Shown here piece after piece: positions 1 through 7,987 of a DNA stretch of 64,000 nt. The DNA is from Novosphingobium colocasiae (GTDB lineage Bacteria; Pseudomonadota; Alphaproteobacteria; Sphingomonadales; Sphingomonadaceae): contig NZ_BMZA01000002.1 of NCBI RefSeq assembly GCF_014652555.1, forward strand, positions 186,001 to 250,000. Reading direction: 5' to 3'. The position numbers were made by a program, and so were the translations under genes. The first letter of the stretch is position 1. The number at the start of each line of letters is the position of its first letter. A model generated the notes under the pieces. That model ran no database searches. It was not told where the DNA came from and worked only from the letters and a program-made list of their open reading frames with translations.

Positions 1-596
1 CCGTTCGGCCATGCCGGGTTGGCGAGGATTGGCAGATCGCCGGTATCCCGGTAAGCCGGATCATAGACGCGGACTGCCATATCAGCCGCCAGCAGCCGCC
101 GCGCGACGTTTCGGCCGATGTCGCCAAAACCGATCAGGCCGACCACCTTGTCCGCCAGCGACAGGCCCGGCGGCTTGGGCCAGCCACCGTTCAGGCGGAT
201 CTCGCGGTCAATGTGGTAGGTCTCGCGCGCCAGGCCGGTGACATAATGCATCGCCAGATCGGCCACCTCGCGCCCGAACACGCCCGGCGTATTGACTGCA
301 TCGAGGCCGAATTCTGCGGCAGCGGCAAAGTCGACGTTGTCGATGCCCACCCCCCACTTGACGATCGCCCGCAGCCGCCCCGCCGCACCGGCAGCCAGCA
401 CCGGCCGCGTCGCCGGGTCGTCACCGATGATCCAGCCGTCGAACCCCGGCAGGACTGCCATCAGTTCACGCTCGCTCATGGTCTGGATCACCGGCGCACA
501 GCACAGGGTGACGCCGCGCTCGGCGAACAGCGGCCTGAACTCATCGATCAGGCCCAGCATCGGCGGGCAGGTGACGATGACCTTCGCCTCGGGCAT
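1..596 (-). CDS. D-isomer-specific 2-hydroxyacid dehydrogenase, partial
   Basis: Only the first 198 residues are inside the window; the C-terminus runs off the left edge. The fold of the phosphoglycerate dehydrogenase family is visible: WGVGIDN at residues 81-87 (start of the nucleotide-binding domain region) and the Rossmann motif GFGDIG at 156-161. These enzymes interconvert 2-hydroxy acids and 2-oxo acids with NAD(P). The ATG overlaps the stop of the upstream cytidylyltransferase by 4 bases (ATGA), so it is translationally coupled to that gene and is probably a sugar- or precursor-modifying enzyme of the polysaccharide locus rather than the serine pathway enzyme. The substrate cannot be read from the sequence. 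Confidence 0.85.
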   Translation of the reverse strand, partial: MPEAKVIVTCPPMLGLIDEFRPLFAERGVTLCCAPVIQTMSERELMAVLPGFDGWIIGDDPATRPVLAAGAAGRLRAIVKWGVGIDNVDFAAAAEFGLDAVNTPGVFGREVADLAMHYVTGLARETYHIDREIRLNGGWPKPPGLSLADKVVGLIGFGDIGRNVARRLLAADMAVRVYDPAYRDTGDLPILANPAWPN

Positions 597-1288
597 CACC
601 GCGCGCCCCGCCAATGGAGCGCCAGCGCTTCGGCAATGCACCATTGCTCGGGCGTATCGATATCGATGGCTTCCAGCGCCGGGCTTTCGAACAGAATGGG
701 GTGCCGGCCGATCCGGGCACTGGTCCGGGCGAAGCTGTTACGGCTGAAAATGTAGAGGTTCGAATTCTCCTCGAACCACGGTTCCAAGTCCTGCGTGCGG
801 ATCAGATTGTTAGGGTCGTGATTGATCGGCCGGCCGCAGCCTGCGTAGAACCGCGTCTGGATGCGGTTGACGGTGAACAGCGAATCCGCCTCGCCGCTCT
901 CGACCGCCCGCTGATACTGCGCCAGCGCGGCAGTGATCGATGCGGCCGACAGGAACGGGTTGGTGGTGTGGGTCATCAGATAAGTGTCGGCCGCCAGCGC
1001 CGCGATATCGTCGACCAGAATACGGTTCATCGAGACGAGATCGCCGCAAATCTCCGGCCGGCGATCGCGGATGATGACCCGGCCCCCGGCGAACCCGTCT
1101 TTCAGGCCATGCCCGGCCAACATATCGCGCGCATCGGTATTGATGACCACCGCATCGATCGCCGGCACCGCCAGCAGGGTATCGAGTATCCAGCGGAACA
1201 GGGGCCGATCGCCAAGGTGCCGGAAATTCTTGCCCGACACCCTCTCGCTGTGCGCCTTCATCGGCAGCAGGGCGACGGTGCGGGTCAA
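596..1288 (-). CDS. NeuA-like acylneuraminate cytidylyltransferase family protein
   Basis: A 230-residue nucleotidyltransferase that would activate a sugar acid with CTP. The N-terminal stretch LPMKAHSERVSGKNFR is a variant of the family signature IPAR-GSKR-P-KN, and the C-terminal EAIDIDTPEQW matches the usual metal-binding acidic end. I chose a TTG start because it overlaps the TGA of the upstream GT2 gene by 4 bases (TTGA) and places the signature at the N-terminus; the reading frame extends further upstream without family similarity. It differs from the NeuA-KdsC fusion at 17893, so the locus carries two CMP-sugar synthetase-like genes. The sugar substrate is unknown; a KDO-, sialic- or non-sialic acid CMP donor are all possible. 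Confidence 0.82.
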   Translation of the reverse strand: MTRTVALLPMKAHSERVSGKNFRHLGDRPLFRWILDTLLAVPAIDAVVINTDARDMLAGHGLKDGFAGGRVIIRDRRPEICGDLVSMNRILVDDIAALAADTYLMTHTTNPFLSAASITAALAQYQRAVESGEADSLFTVNRIQTRFYAGCGRPINHDPNNLIRTQDLEPWFEENSNLYIFSRNSFARTSARIGRHPILFESPALEAIDIDTPEQWCIAEALALHWRGAR

Positions 1289-2256
1289 CGCGGGCCCTCC
1301 AGTTCGGCCACCAGCGCGCGGGCGGCGGGGCGCTTCTGGGGAAAGAAGTACTGCTCCTTCATCCGGCGGGAGAGATGGCGATGCTCGTGGTTGCCGCGAT
1401 AGGTGCCGTAAAACTGCATCAGCCGATACTTGCAGATGTCCAGCCAAGCCCGGCTCAGGCGGCGCTCGGCCAGCGCGGCGGACCAGTCAAACACGATCCC
1501 GGCAACGAAATAGCGGACGAAATCCGGGAAACTGACATGCACTTCGGGCATGATGCTCTTGAGCGCCACCGCCTCGCGCTCGAACCGGCGCTTGATCTGC
1601 CGACAGCGCTCCTGATGAATGTGATAGACCGCCGACGTCGCCACGTACCCCGTGGCATGGCCGGCGTCGCGCAGCCTCTTGGCCAGCGCCATATCCTCCA
1701 ACCCCGTCAATTCCTCGTCGAACGGATGGAGACGCCAGACCGATCGCAGCAGCGCCGCGTTGGCGTTGTTGCAGAAGAAACCCTCCTGCGGGACGGCGGA
1801 GGTTTCGGGGTAGTATTTGCGGAACAATTGCCCTTCCGAAAACCGCGTCAATTCGGGATGGCCCTGCTGCCGGCCATAGGCATAGACGCAAACCCCGCGC
1901 GCCAGCGGCGTGACAAGGTTGTGCAGCCAGTCGGCATCGGTCGGGATGCAATGCCCGCTGATAAACACCAGCCAACGGCCGCGGGCGGCATGGCATCCGG
2001 TGTTCAGCGACCGGCCGAACGAGAAGCGATGCTGCTCGATCCTGACGATCCGGCAGCCATGCTCCTGCGCAATCTGCACGGTGCCGTCCGTCGAACCGGA
2101 ATCGACCACCACGATTTCGCGGGTCATGCCGTGCATCGCCTGACGGTCGATGGCGGCCAGCAGCTCGGGCAGCCAGCGCGCCTCGTTATACGTGCGGATG
2201 ACGATGCTGACATCGATCGCCCCGCTATCGGGATCGCCGCCCATGGTCGAAGTCAT
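1285..2256 (-). CDS. Glycosyltransferase family 2
   Basis: A 323-residue inverting GT-A glycosyltransferase. SIVIRTYNEARWLPELL near residue 17 is the nucleotide-binding start of the GT2 domain, followed by VVDSGSTDGT and the acceptor-side segment around FISGHCIP, typical of a GT2 subgroup found in polysaccharide loci. The C-terminal helical part is basic. It overlaps the DUF115 gene upstream (ATGA) and the NeuA-like gene downstream (TTGA), which points to one tightly coupled operon building or transferring a specific sugar. Donor and acceptor cannot be assigned. Confidence 0.88.
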   Translation of the reverse strand: MTSTMGGDPDSGAIDVSIVIRTYNEARWLPELLAAIDRQAMHGMTREIVVVDSGSTDGTVQIAQEHGCRIVRIEQHRFSFGRSLNTGCHAARGRWLVFISGHCIPTDADWLHNLVTPLARGVCVYAYGRQQGHPELTRFSEGQLFRKYYPETSAVPQEGFFCNNANAALLRSVWRLHPFDEELTGLEDMALAKRLRDAGHATGYVATSAVYHIHQERCRQIKRRFEREAVALKSIMPEVHVSFPDFVRYFVAGIVFDWSAALAERRLSRAWLDICKYRLMQFYGTYRGNHEHRHLSRRMKEQYFFPQKRPAARALVAELEGPR

Positions 2257-3116
2257 CGGTCGAGCGCGTCCTTGAGCGCCATCTTCTCGAACACCGTGCA
2301 GGCCCCGTCCACAGTGGCATCGATGATCCGGCGGCCTGCAGCTTCGTAAGCCTGCCGCGCGAAGCGATAGGCGATCTCGGAGCGGCGCAGATCGGGCAGT
2401 TCCCACTTGGTGCCCTTGGGGAAATAATCGGGATGCATGTGATCGCGATCGACCTCGGACTGCCGGACCTCGGTTGCATTCGGGGTGCCCTGCGCGGCAA
2501 AGCGATGGTCCATGCCGATGATGATGACTGTCGCGAACCCCAGGTGATAGGCCACCTGCAACGCGGCATAGGTGACTGTCCCGCCGGACGAGATCGGCTG
2601 CGCCAGGTCTGTCCCGAATGCCTGCACCACGCGCGGCGGGATGCGCAGGTAGAAGCAATCCCGATCGCCTGCGAAGCGTGACCGGTAGCTTGCGTTCACG
2701 AACTTGGGCATCGGCAATTGCCGGATGTCCTCTGCGAACTGCTCGATCACATGCTGGGCGGTGACCGCGAAATAAGTGGGCACGAATCCCCATTGTTCGA
2801 ACATCAGGTAGGACCGGTTCATGCCGATCGACGGTAAGTCCCGGATCAATTTCAGATCGGTCCGATTCAGCGACGGCCCGTTGCAGATGATGACGCAGGT
2901 CTCGCCGCGATGCCGGTCCTTGAGCTCCCGCAAAGCCGTGCGGTTGTGCCGGGCACCGCTGCCGAACAGCCACCACAGCCGATCCGGCACATCCGCAATC
3001 CGACGTCTCAATGCATCGAGAATGCGGCTTGCCGGGAATTCGTTCATCATCAGTAGATGAGGTTTTTCAGTATCTTTCGCCGTGAATCTACGAAGAGTGG
3101 AGAGGTCACGAGTCAT
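2253..3116 (-). CDS. DUF115 / Maf-MptE-like protein, candidate nonulosonate transferase
   Basis: A 287-residue protein with CVIICNGPSLN near residue 73 and ISSGGTVTYAALQVAYHLGF followed by IIIGMDH further on. This GPSL plus SG...A...A..LG.....GMD arrangement is that of the DUF115/MptE-like fold. The same fold occurs in flagellin-modifying Maf proteins, which transfer pseudaminic or legionaminic acid, and resembles GT42 sialyltransferases of the Cst type. The neighbouring NeuA-like gene fits a role in using a CMP-activated sugar acid, but that is inference; some relatives bind pterin pyrophosphate. It overlaps its neighbours on both sides by 4 bases. Confidence 0.72.
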   Translation of the reverse strand: MTRDLSTLRRFTAKDTEKPHLLMMNEFPASRILDALRRRIADVPDRLWWLFGSGARHNRTALRELKDRHRGETCVIICNGPSLNRTDLKLIRDLPSIGMNRSYLMFEQWGFVPTYFAVTAQHVIEQFAEDIRQLPMPKFVNASYRSRFAGDRDCFYLRIPPRVVQAFGTDLAQPISSGGTVTYAALQVAYHLGFATVIIIGMDHRFAAQGTPNATEVRQSEVDRDHMHPDYFPKGTKWELPDLRRSEIAYRFARQAYEAAGRRIIDATVDGACTVFEKMALKDALDR

Positions 3117-3991
3117 GCCGCCACCTGCTTTCGCCCATCGAATTCCCGGATCAGGTTTACGGTATCGATGATGTTGCTGCGGCTCGATGCGCCGAACAGG
3201 ATGGATTCGACGTAAGGTTCATTGACGACCCATTCGATCGCCTCGCGCGGGCGAATGCCGCCCGATGCCAGCACCGACATGGCGATTACCCGGGCGGGGT
3301 ATCGGGCCGTGGCTTCGCGGTAGCTTTCGATGCCCCCCGCCATGCGGAACGCGATCTTGTTCACATTTGCGCAGACGATCGGATTTTCGATCCCCGCCTG
3401 ATGGAGCAAGGGCAGCAACCGTGGCAGGTTCATCGTGATGAAGCCGGCCCGCGCGCCGTATCGCGTCTGGCAGTGGTCGGCAAAGATGCGGAACGCATCG
3501 ATGATGCCCAGACCCTGGATCAGGTCGGTAACGACGTTCTGAAGGAAGATGACGGGGGTTTTGAGGCCTTCGAACATCTGCATTTCGGCATCGACGAGCA
3601 GGGTCATCATGCCTTCGATGTCGCGGTTCAGCAGCGCCATGCCCCCGCGCAGCATCGTATCGACCAGCCCGTCCTTCGGGAGGAATTTGCGCAGCGCATC
3701 GAAGTAGCCGAGTTCGGTGACGGCGTTGGCGTATTTGTGGGCGTAAGGCATGCCCGGATAGAAGGTGAAACCCTCCCACGCCCCGGCATCGGCGCGAACC
3801 CGATCGGCGATCTTTTCGATCGTGTCATGGGTGGTGCACATGAACCCGCCGACCCCGGCCTTCAAAGCCTCCTGCAGAACATCGATGACGCTATCGATGT
3901 TCTGGAACCGCATCGCCTGATTGCGGGCCTTTTCCTCCGACAAGTGGTTGATGCCGAAGAACTGGTTATCGCCGAACAGTATCCGCTCCAT
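3113..3991 (-). CDS. Conserved TIM-barrel-like protein of unknown function
   Basis: A 292-residue soluble protein that I do not recognise as a characterised enzyme. Alternating hydrophobic strands and helices, an N-terminal LFGDNQFFGINHL and a C-terminal VESILFGASSRSNI are reminiscent of aldo/keto-reductase-like TIM barrels, whose last strand carries a phosphate- or cofactor-binding G-SS segment. The catalytic tetrad of aldo/keto reductases is not evident. It sits between pssE and the DUF115 gene in the same overlapping operon, so a role in making the sugar used by the neighbouring transferases is likely. Confidence in the gene is high, in the fold moderate. Confidence 0.7.
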   Translation of the reverse strand: MERILFGDNQFFGINHLSEEKARNQAMRFQNIDSVIDVLQEALKAGVGGFMCTTHDTIEKIADRVRADAGAWEGFTFYPGMPYAHKYANAVTELGYFDALRKFLPKDGLVDTMLRGGMALLNRDIEGMMTLLVDAEMQMFEGLKTPVIFLQNVVTDLIQGLGIIDAFRIFADHCQTRYGARAGFITMNLPRLLPLLHQAGIENPIVCANVNKIAFRMAGGIESYREATARYPARVIAMSVLASGGIRPREAIEWVVNEPYVESILFGASSRSNIIDTVNLIREFDGRKQVAA

Positions 3992-3996
3992 CGTCG

Positions 3997-4503
3997 TCAG
4001 GCCCCCGCAGGCGACGGGCGCGGCCCGTCGAGAAACGATCGCACTCCGGCAAGCAGTTCGGGCGATGCGCGATCGGCAATCGCCGCGTCGATCACGAGAG
4101 GATTTGCCAACAGGCCGGTCATCTCGCGGTGCAGGTCCTCGATCGTATCGACCACTCTCAGCCCCGGCCGCTGCGCGAAGCGCTCGGCGCTGTCGATCTG
4201 GTGGTCGGTGGTGTGTTCCCCCCGGTCACGGTGGCGCGGCAAGACCAGCATTTGCTTGCGTTCCTCAAGCGCCTGGAGGATCGATCCCATCCCGGCATGA
4301 GCGACGAACAGATCGCAGGCCCGCAAGCGCTCACGAAATTCGGTGAGCGGCAGGATGCGCGCAAACCGCGCGTGACGCGGCTCGTATGCGGTTTCACCGA
4401 TCTGGATGAAAACCGGCGCTTCGGGATTGGCCCCGGCCCATTGATCGACCCAGCGCACCATGCGTTCGAACGGCAGCATCGATCCGACCGAGGCGAAGAT
4501 CAC
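3997..4503 (-). CDS. pssE: PssE-like glycosyltransferase subunit (Alg13-like)
   Basis: A 168-residue catalytic-half homologue of the split glycosyltransferase PssD/PssE, equivalent to the C-terminal half of MurG and to eukaryotic Alg13. VIFASVGS at the N-terminus and FVAHAGMGSILQALEERKQMLVLPR in the middle are the donor-binding signature. I chose the GTG start because it overlaps the pssD stop (GTGA) and aligns with the ATG-ATC start of the second pssE at 10607; an ATG 18 bases upstream is possible. It should work with the adjacent PssD subunit at the inner membrane to add a sugar to the lipid-linked repeat unit; glucuronic acid is the substrate of known homologues. Confidence 0.88.
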   Translation of the reverse strand: MIFASVGSMLPFERMVRWVDQWAGANPEAPVFIQIGETAYEPRHARFARILPLTEFRERLRACDLFVAHAGMGSILQALEERKQMLVLPRHRDRGEHTTDHQIDSAERFAQRPGLRVVDTIEDLHREMTGLLANPLVIDAAIADRASPELLAGVRSFLDGPRPSPAGA

Positions 4504-4958
4504 AGCACCGCGCCCCAGCATGGCAGCCGCTCCGCCCTGGCAACCTCCGGCCACTGGCTCACCACCGTGGTCGCCAGCCTTTTCGCCACTCGCCCGGACA
4601 AGGAGATGCCCTTTGGCTGAGCGATGGAGTCTATCCACAGCGTCCGCGCGCCGAGCAGCCTGCCCAGCACCAGAAACGCCAGCATGGGCGCGGACCCGGT
4701 GGTGACGATGGCAGAGGGTCTCTCTTTCAATGCGATAGGAAGGGCTTTGGCGAGGACCTTGAAAAACGCGATCTTGTTGAACCGCGAGGCATCGGGAACG
4801 ATGTAGTATCGCGCGCCCGGCACGGTCGTGGCGTAGTTCGCGAAGGTCGATACATAAGCGACGTCCCACCCAGAAAAGGCCGGGCGCAGCCGGAGCAACT
4901 CGATCCAGTGACCGCCGCCCGATGCGACCGCGAGCATTCGCCGTGGAGGTTGCACCAT
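4500..4958 (-). CDS. pssD: PssD-like glycosyltransferase subunit (Alg14-like)
   Basis: A 152-residue protein starting with MLAVASGGGHWIELLRL (after seven residues), the hallmark of the N-terminal acceptor-binding half of MurG/PssD/Alg14. VVTTGSAP and the hydrophobic patch LLGARTLWIDSIA are also typical. Alg14-type subunits anchor the catalytic partner to the membrane. The partner pssE overlaps its stop codon. A second, more distant pssD/pssE pair is encoded at 10167-11089. Confidence 0.88.
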   Translation of the reverse strand: MVQPPRRMLAVASGGGHWIELLRLRPAFSGWDVAYVSTFANYATTVPGARYYIVPDASRFNKIAFFKVLAKALPIALKERPSAIVTTGSAPMLAFLVLGRLLGARTLWIDSIAQPKGISLSGRVAKRLATTVVSQWPEVARAERLPCWGAVL

Positions 4959-4961
4959 GGT

Positions 4962-6056
4962 TCACCTGCCCATCATGCGGCCAACGAAGCCCGCCCGTCG
5001 CGGCATGGCCTCGTGGTGGCGATAGGTGCCGACGGTTCCACCGCTTTCGGCGGCGGCGCGGATCATCTCGATCGTTTCGTCCGTCTCAGCCGAGCTGTGA
5101 AACGAGTTCTGCTGCGATATCTTGTGTTTAACGATTGATTCGCTGAACGATTCGAGCTGCGCGCTGTATTCCTCACCACGTAGGTAGAACGTCACCGGCG
5201 GCGTTAGCTCGGTGATATACCTGACGGTCCAGCCCTTCTTGTAATCCGGCGGCGTCTTGGTTGTGCCGGTGAGATACGTCTGGATCTCCTGCCGATCGGC
5301 ATGAATGATGCCAGACGTTCCCCAGATCGCAATACGGGTGCTCATCTTGCGGACAGAGTGGTCCGACCAGTTGACCGAAATCTGCCCGGTCGCCCCGCAG
5401 GCGAAGCCGAGCGTGGCGTAGACCTCGTCATCCACTTCGGCTGAAAATCCGCTCTTCAGGAAGGCCCCGTTGCAGGTTTCCGGCGTGCCGAGGAACCAGT
5501 TCATCAGGTTGATCGGGTGCGCGGCATAATCGTAGAGACAGCCGCCCCCGCCGGCTTTCGCCCGCCAACTCGGCTTCGGTCGCTTGAGCACGACGGGGCC
5601 GTAAGCCTGCCCCTGGATGTGGCTCACCGTGCCGATCGCGCCCGCATCGAGCAGCCGTTTCACTTCGCGGAACGTGCCGATGAAGCGGTTGTGATAGCCG
5701 ACTTGGGCGACCAACCCTTTCGCTGCAGCCGTCGCGCCGAGGCTGCGCGATTGGGCGGACGAGAGCGTCAGCGGCTTTTCGCAGAAGACGTGCAGGCCCT
5801 TGTCGATCGCCTTGCGGACCATCCAGTCGTGCGCGGTGGTCGGGGTCGCGATGATTACGCCTTGCAGCCCGGGCAAGTCGAGGAGCTTTTCATAATTCGC
5901 GATGAAGGGGATCTGTGTGTATTTCTGAAGTATTCGCCCGACGACCTCTGAAGAATCACATATCGCAACGACCTTGAGGTGCTCTAAAGCATTGGCGACC
6001 GCGAGGTGGGATAGCCCCATCTTGCCCAGACCGACGACGGCAACATTTGCTGGCAC
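4962..6056 (-). CDS. Gfo/Idh/MocA family oxidoreductase
   Basis: An NAD(P)-dependent sugar oxidoreductase of about 364 residues. The N-terminal VAVVGLGKMG is the Rossmann motif, VFCEKPLTLS is the conserved E-K-P segment with the catalytic lysine, and GGGGCLYDYAAHPINLMNWF is the substrate-site region with a catalytic His. I chose the GTG start because GGGGGA lies six bases upstream; an in-frame ATG at 6083 is the alternative. It begins the run of tightly packed genes leading to position 1 and probably oxidises or reduces a nucleotide-activated sugar for that module. Confidence 0.85.
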   Translation of the reverse strand: MPANVAVVGLGKMGLSHLAVANALEHLKVVAICDSSEVVGRILQKYTQIPFIANYEKLLDLPGLQGVIIATPTTAHDWMVRKAIDKGLHVFCEKPLTLSSAQSRSLGATAAAKGLVAQVGYHNRFIGTFREVKRLLDAGAIGTVSHIQGQAYGPVVLKRPKPSWRAKAGGGGCLYDYAAHPINLMNWFLGTPETCNGAFLKSGFSAEVDDEVYATLGFACGATGQISVNWSDHSVRKMSTRIAIWGTSGIIHADRQEIQTYLTGTTKTPPDYKKGWTVRYITELTPPVTFYLRGEEYSAQLESFSESIVKHKISQQNSFHSSAETDETIEMIRAAAESGGTVGTYRHHEAMPRRAGFVGRMMGR

Positions 6057-6398
6057 CGAGTATCCCCCAATACCTCTGGGCATGAGCCCGCAATTGCAGC
6101 GATGAGTACATCGATACAACCAGTATGGAGGAAAATTAGCTTGGTTATACGGGGTTGTCTAATTGACAATTTGTAAGGCTACGCGAATTACATAAATTTC
6201 ATCGTGACGCGAGAACTGCGATGATCTCCCGGCGCGATTTTTGAACTGCGGATGGAACGCAGCACGACCGCTTCGCATGGCGCGGAGAATGGCCCGTTTC
6301 ATGATCGGGTGCGCAAACGCCCGGTGCACACACGCACGGCACGGCGGGCCGCCGTCGCGGTCAGAACGGAAGGTGAGGTCATTTCGGCGGGTCGATGC
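6057..6398. promoter_or_regulatory. Intergenic region with candidate leftward promoter and inverted repeat
   Basis: No convincing gene is present in these 342 bases. The part next to the oxidoreductase is AT-rich relative to its surroundings. It contains the inverted repeat TTGTC-TAATT-GACAA (6155-6169). On the minus strand this supplies TTGTCA with TATAAC 14 bases later, a sub-optimal but possible promoter for the operon running toward position 1. The arrangement would let a dimeric regulator bind over the -35 element. The part nearer 6398 is GC-rich and shows nothing recognisable. Confidence 0.35.
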
Positions 6399-7898
6399 CT
6401 ACCCTGCTGTAACAAGTGAATTTTCCTTCACACGCACCAGCACGGCCTTATTCAACGCAATGGCCGCATCGGCATTGTCGCACTCGGTGTAGCAACGCAG
6501 TTCAGGAGCGTTGCCGCTGGGGCGCAAGTGGATAATCTTGCCGCTGTCGAACGTCACACGCAAGCCGTCGGTTTCGTCGACCATCGTGGCTCGACCGGCA
6601 AGGTCGCCGAACGCAGCCGAGAGGCGTTCGAGCACCTCTTGCGGCGTGCCCTTGCGCAATTCGGCGAGCAACGCTTGGCTCTGGCTGGTCGGAAAATCCT
6701 GAATCCGTTCGCTGAACGTGAACCGCGCCGGCAGATCGTCGGTCAGGCGAGACACCGGCACACCCCGACGTCGGGCGTCGGCCAGTACCGCCAGCATCGG
6801 CAGCACCGCATCGCGGGTGGGCAAAGCGCCCAGTTCCGCCCCGCCGTGCACGATCGGCGTGCCGAGGATGAACCCGCCGTTTGCCTCATAACCGCAGGCT
6901 GTGGGCGCCGAAGCAATCAGCGCATTCATCGCCTCGATCACGAAGGGCGAGCCGATGCGGGTGCGGCGGATCTCGGGAAACAGTCCGCAGCGTTCAAGCG
7001 CGGTGTTCGAGCTGACCGGGGTGGCGACGGCCGCGATGTTCAGCGCCCGCGCGCACAGAATGCCGAGCACATCCCCGCGCATCCACGCGCCGGTTTCATC
7101 GGCAAGCAGCGGCCGGTCCGAATCGCCGTCGGTCGACAAGATGGCGTCCAGCGCGAACTCTCGCGCCCAGGTGAGAGCCAGCGCTTCATCCTGCGGGCGG
7201 ACGGCTTCGGTATCGACGGGAATGAACCTGTCCGACCGGCCAAGCCGCACGACTTCTGCACCCAGAGCCTCGACGATGCGCACCAGAATGTCGCGCCCGA
7301 CGGCGGAGTGCTCGTAGACACCCAGTTTCATGCCGGCCAGCGCCCCTGCTCCGAAAAACGCCGCATACCGCTCCAGGTAGGCCGCCTCGACATCGATCAG
7401 CGCGGGTTCGGGCTGGGCATCGCGCAACATACCGGCGGTGTCGAACAGGTCGGGGAGTGCAACCTCCTGGGCCCGCATCGCTTGTTCGTCAGGCTTGAGA
7501 ACTTCACCATCCACCCGATTGAACTTTATCCCATTCCGGTCATCCGGAATATGACTTCCGGTGACCATGAGTGACGGTATCTGCCGCGCGAAGCCGTAGC
7601 CCGCCAGGGCGGGTGACGGGACGAAGCCGCAATAGTCGACCACGCCACCCATATGCCGCACCGCCGCCGCGCAGGCGGCGATGATGCGCGGAGTCGAGGG
7701 GCGAAGATCCCCGGCGATCGCCACGGCGCGGCCCGGCTCGAACTGGCCGATCTGCGTCATGTGCTGCAGGAAGGCGCAGGTATAGATGAAGCACACCTGA
7801 TCGGTCATCGCGCTGACAAGCCCGCGCGCGCCGCTGGTGCCGAACGCCACCCCTGAGCTGGCCATCACGTCAGAAACTGAGTGCGGCTTGATCGTCAT
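6399..7898 (-). CDS. Phosphomannomutase/phosphoglucomutase-family protein
   Basis: A 499-residue alpha-D-phosphohexomutase interconverting hexose 1- and 6-phosphates. The phosphoserine loop is VTGSHIPDDRNG (Ser115), the metal loop is TDGDSDRP (about 256-263), and the sugar-binding loop is GYEANGGF. I prefer the second of two close ATGs because GGAAGG sits seven bases before it. The loop reads TGSHIP rather than TASHNP, as in some bacterial relatives. It would supply mannose or glucose phosphates for GDP- or UDP-sugar synthesis, and mannose 6-phosphate could also feed a nonulosonic-acid route. A palindrome ATTGCAAT lies upstream at 7971-7978. Confidence 0.88.
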   Translation of the reverse strand: MTIKPHSVSDVMASSGVAFGTSGARGLVSAMTDQVCFIYTCAFLQHMTQIGQFEPGRAVAIAGDLRPSTPRIIAACAAAVRHMGGVVDYCGFVPSPALAGYGFARQIPSLMVTGSHIPDDRNGIKFNRVDGEVLKPDEQAMRAQEVALPDLFDTAGMLRDAQPEPALIDVEAAYLERYAAFFGAGALAGMKLGVYEHSAVGRDILVRIVEALGAEVVRLGRSDRFIPVDTEAVRPQDEALALTWAREFALDAILSTDGDSDRPLLADETGAWMRGDVLGILCARALNIAAVATPVSSNTALERCGLFPEIRRTRIGSPFVIEAMNALIASAPTACGYEANGGFILGTPIVHGGAELGALPTRDAVLPMLAVLADARRRGVPVSRLTDDLPARFTFSERIQDFPTSQSQALLAELRKGTPQEVLERLSAAFGDLAGRATMVDETDGLRVTFDSGKIIHLRPSGNAPELRCYTECDNADAAIALNKAVLVRVKENSLVTAG

Positions 7899-7987
7899 GT
7901 CCATACCTTCCGGATTTCGTGTAATTTCGGGTCTGGCCTTACCGCCAAAATGCTAACGCCGGGCAATGCCATTGCAATATCGCACTA

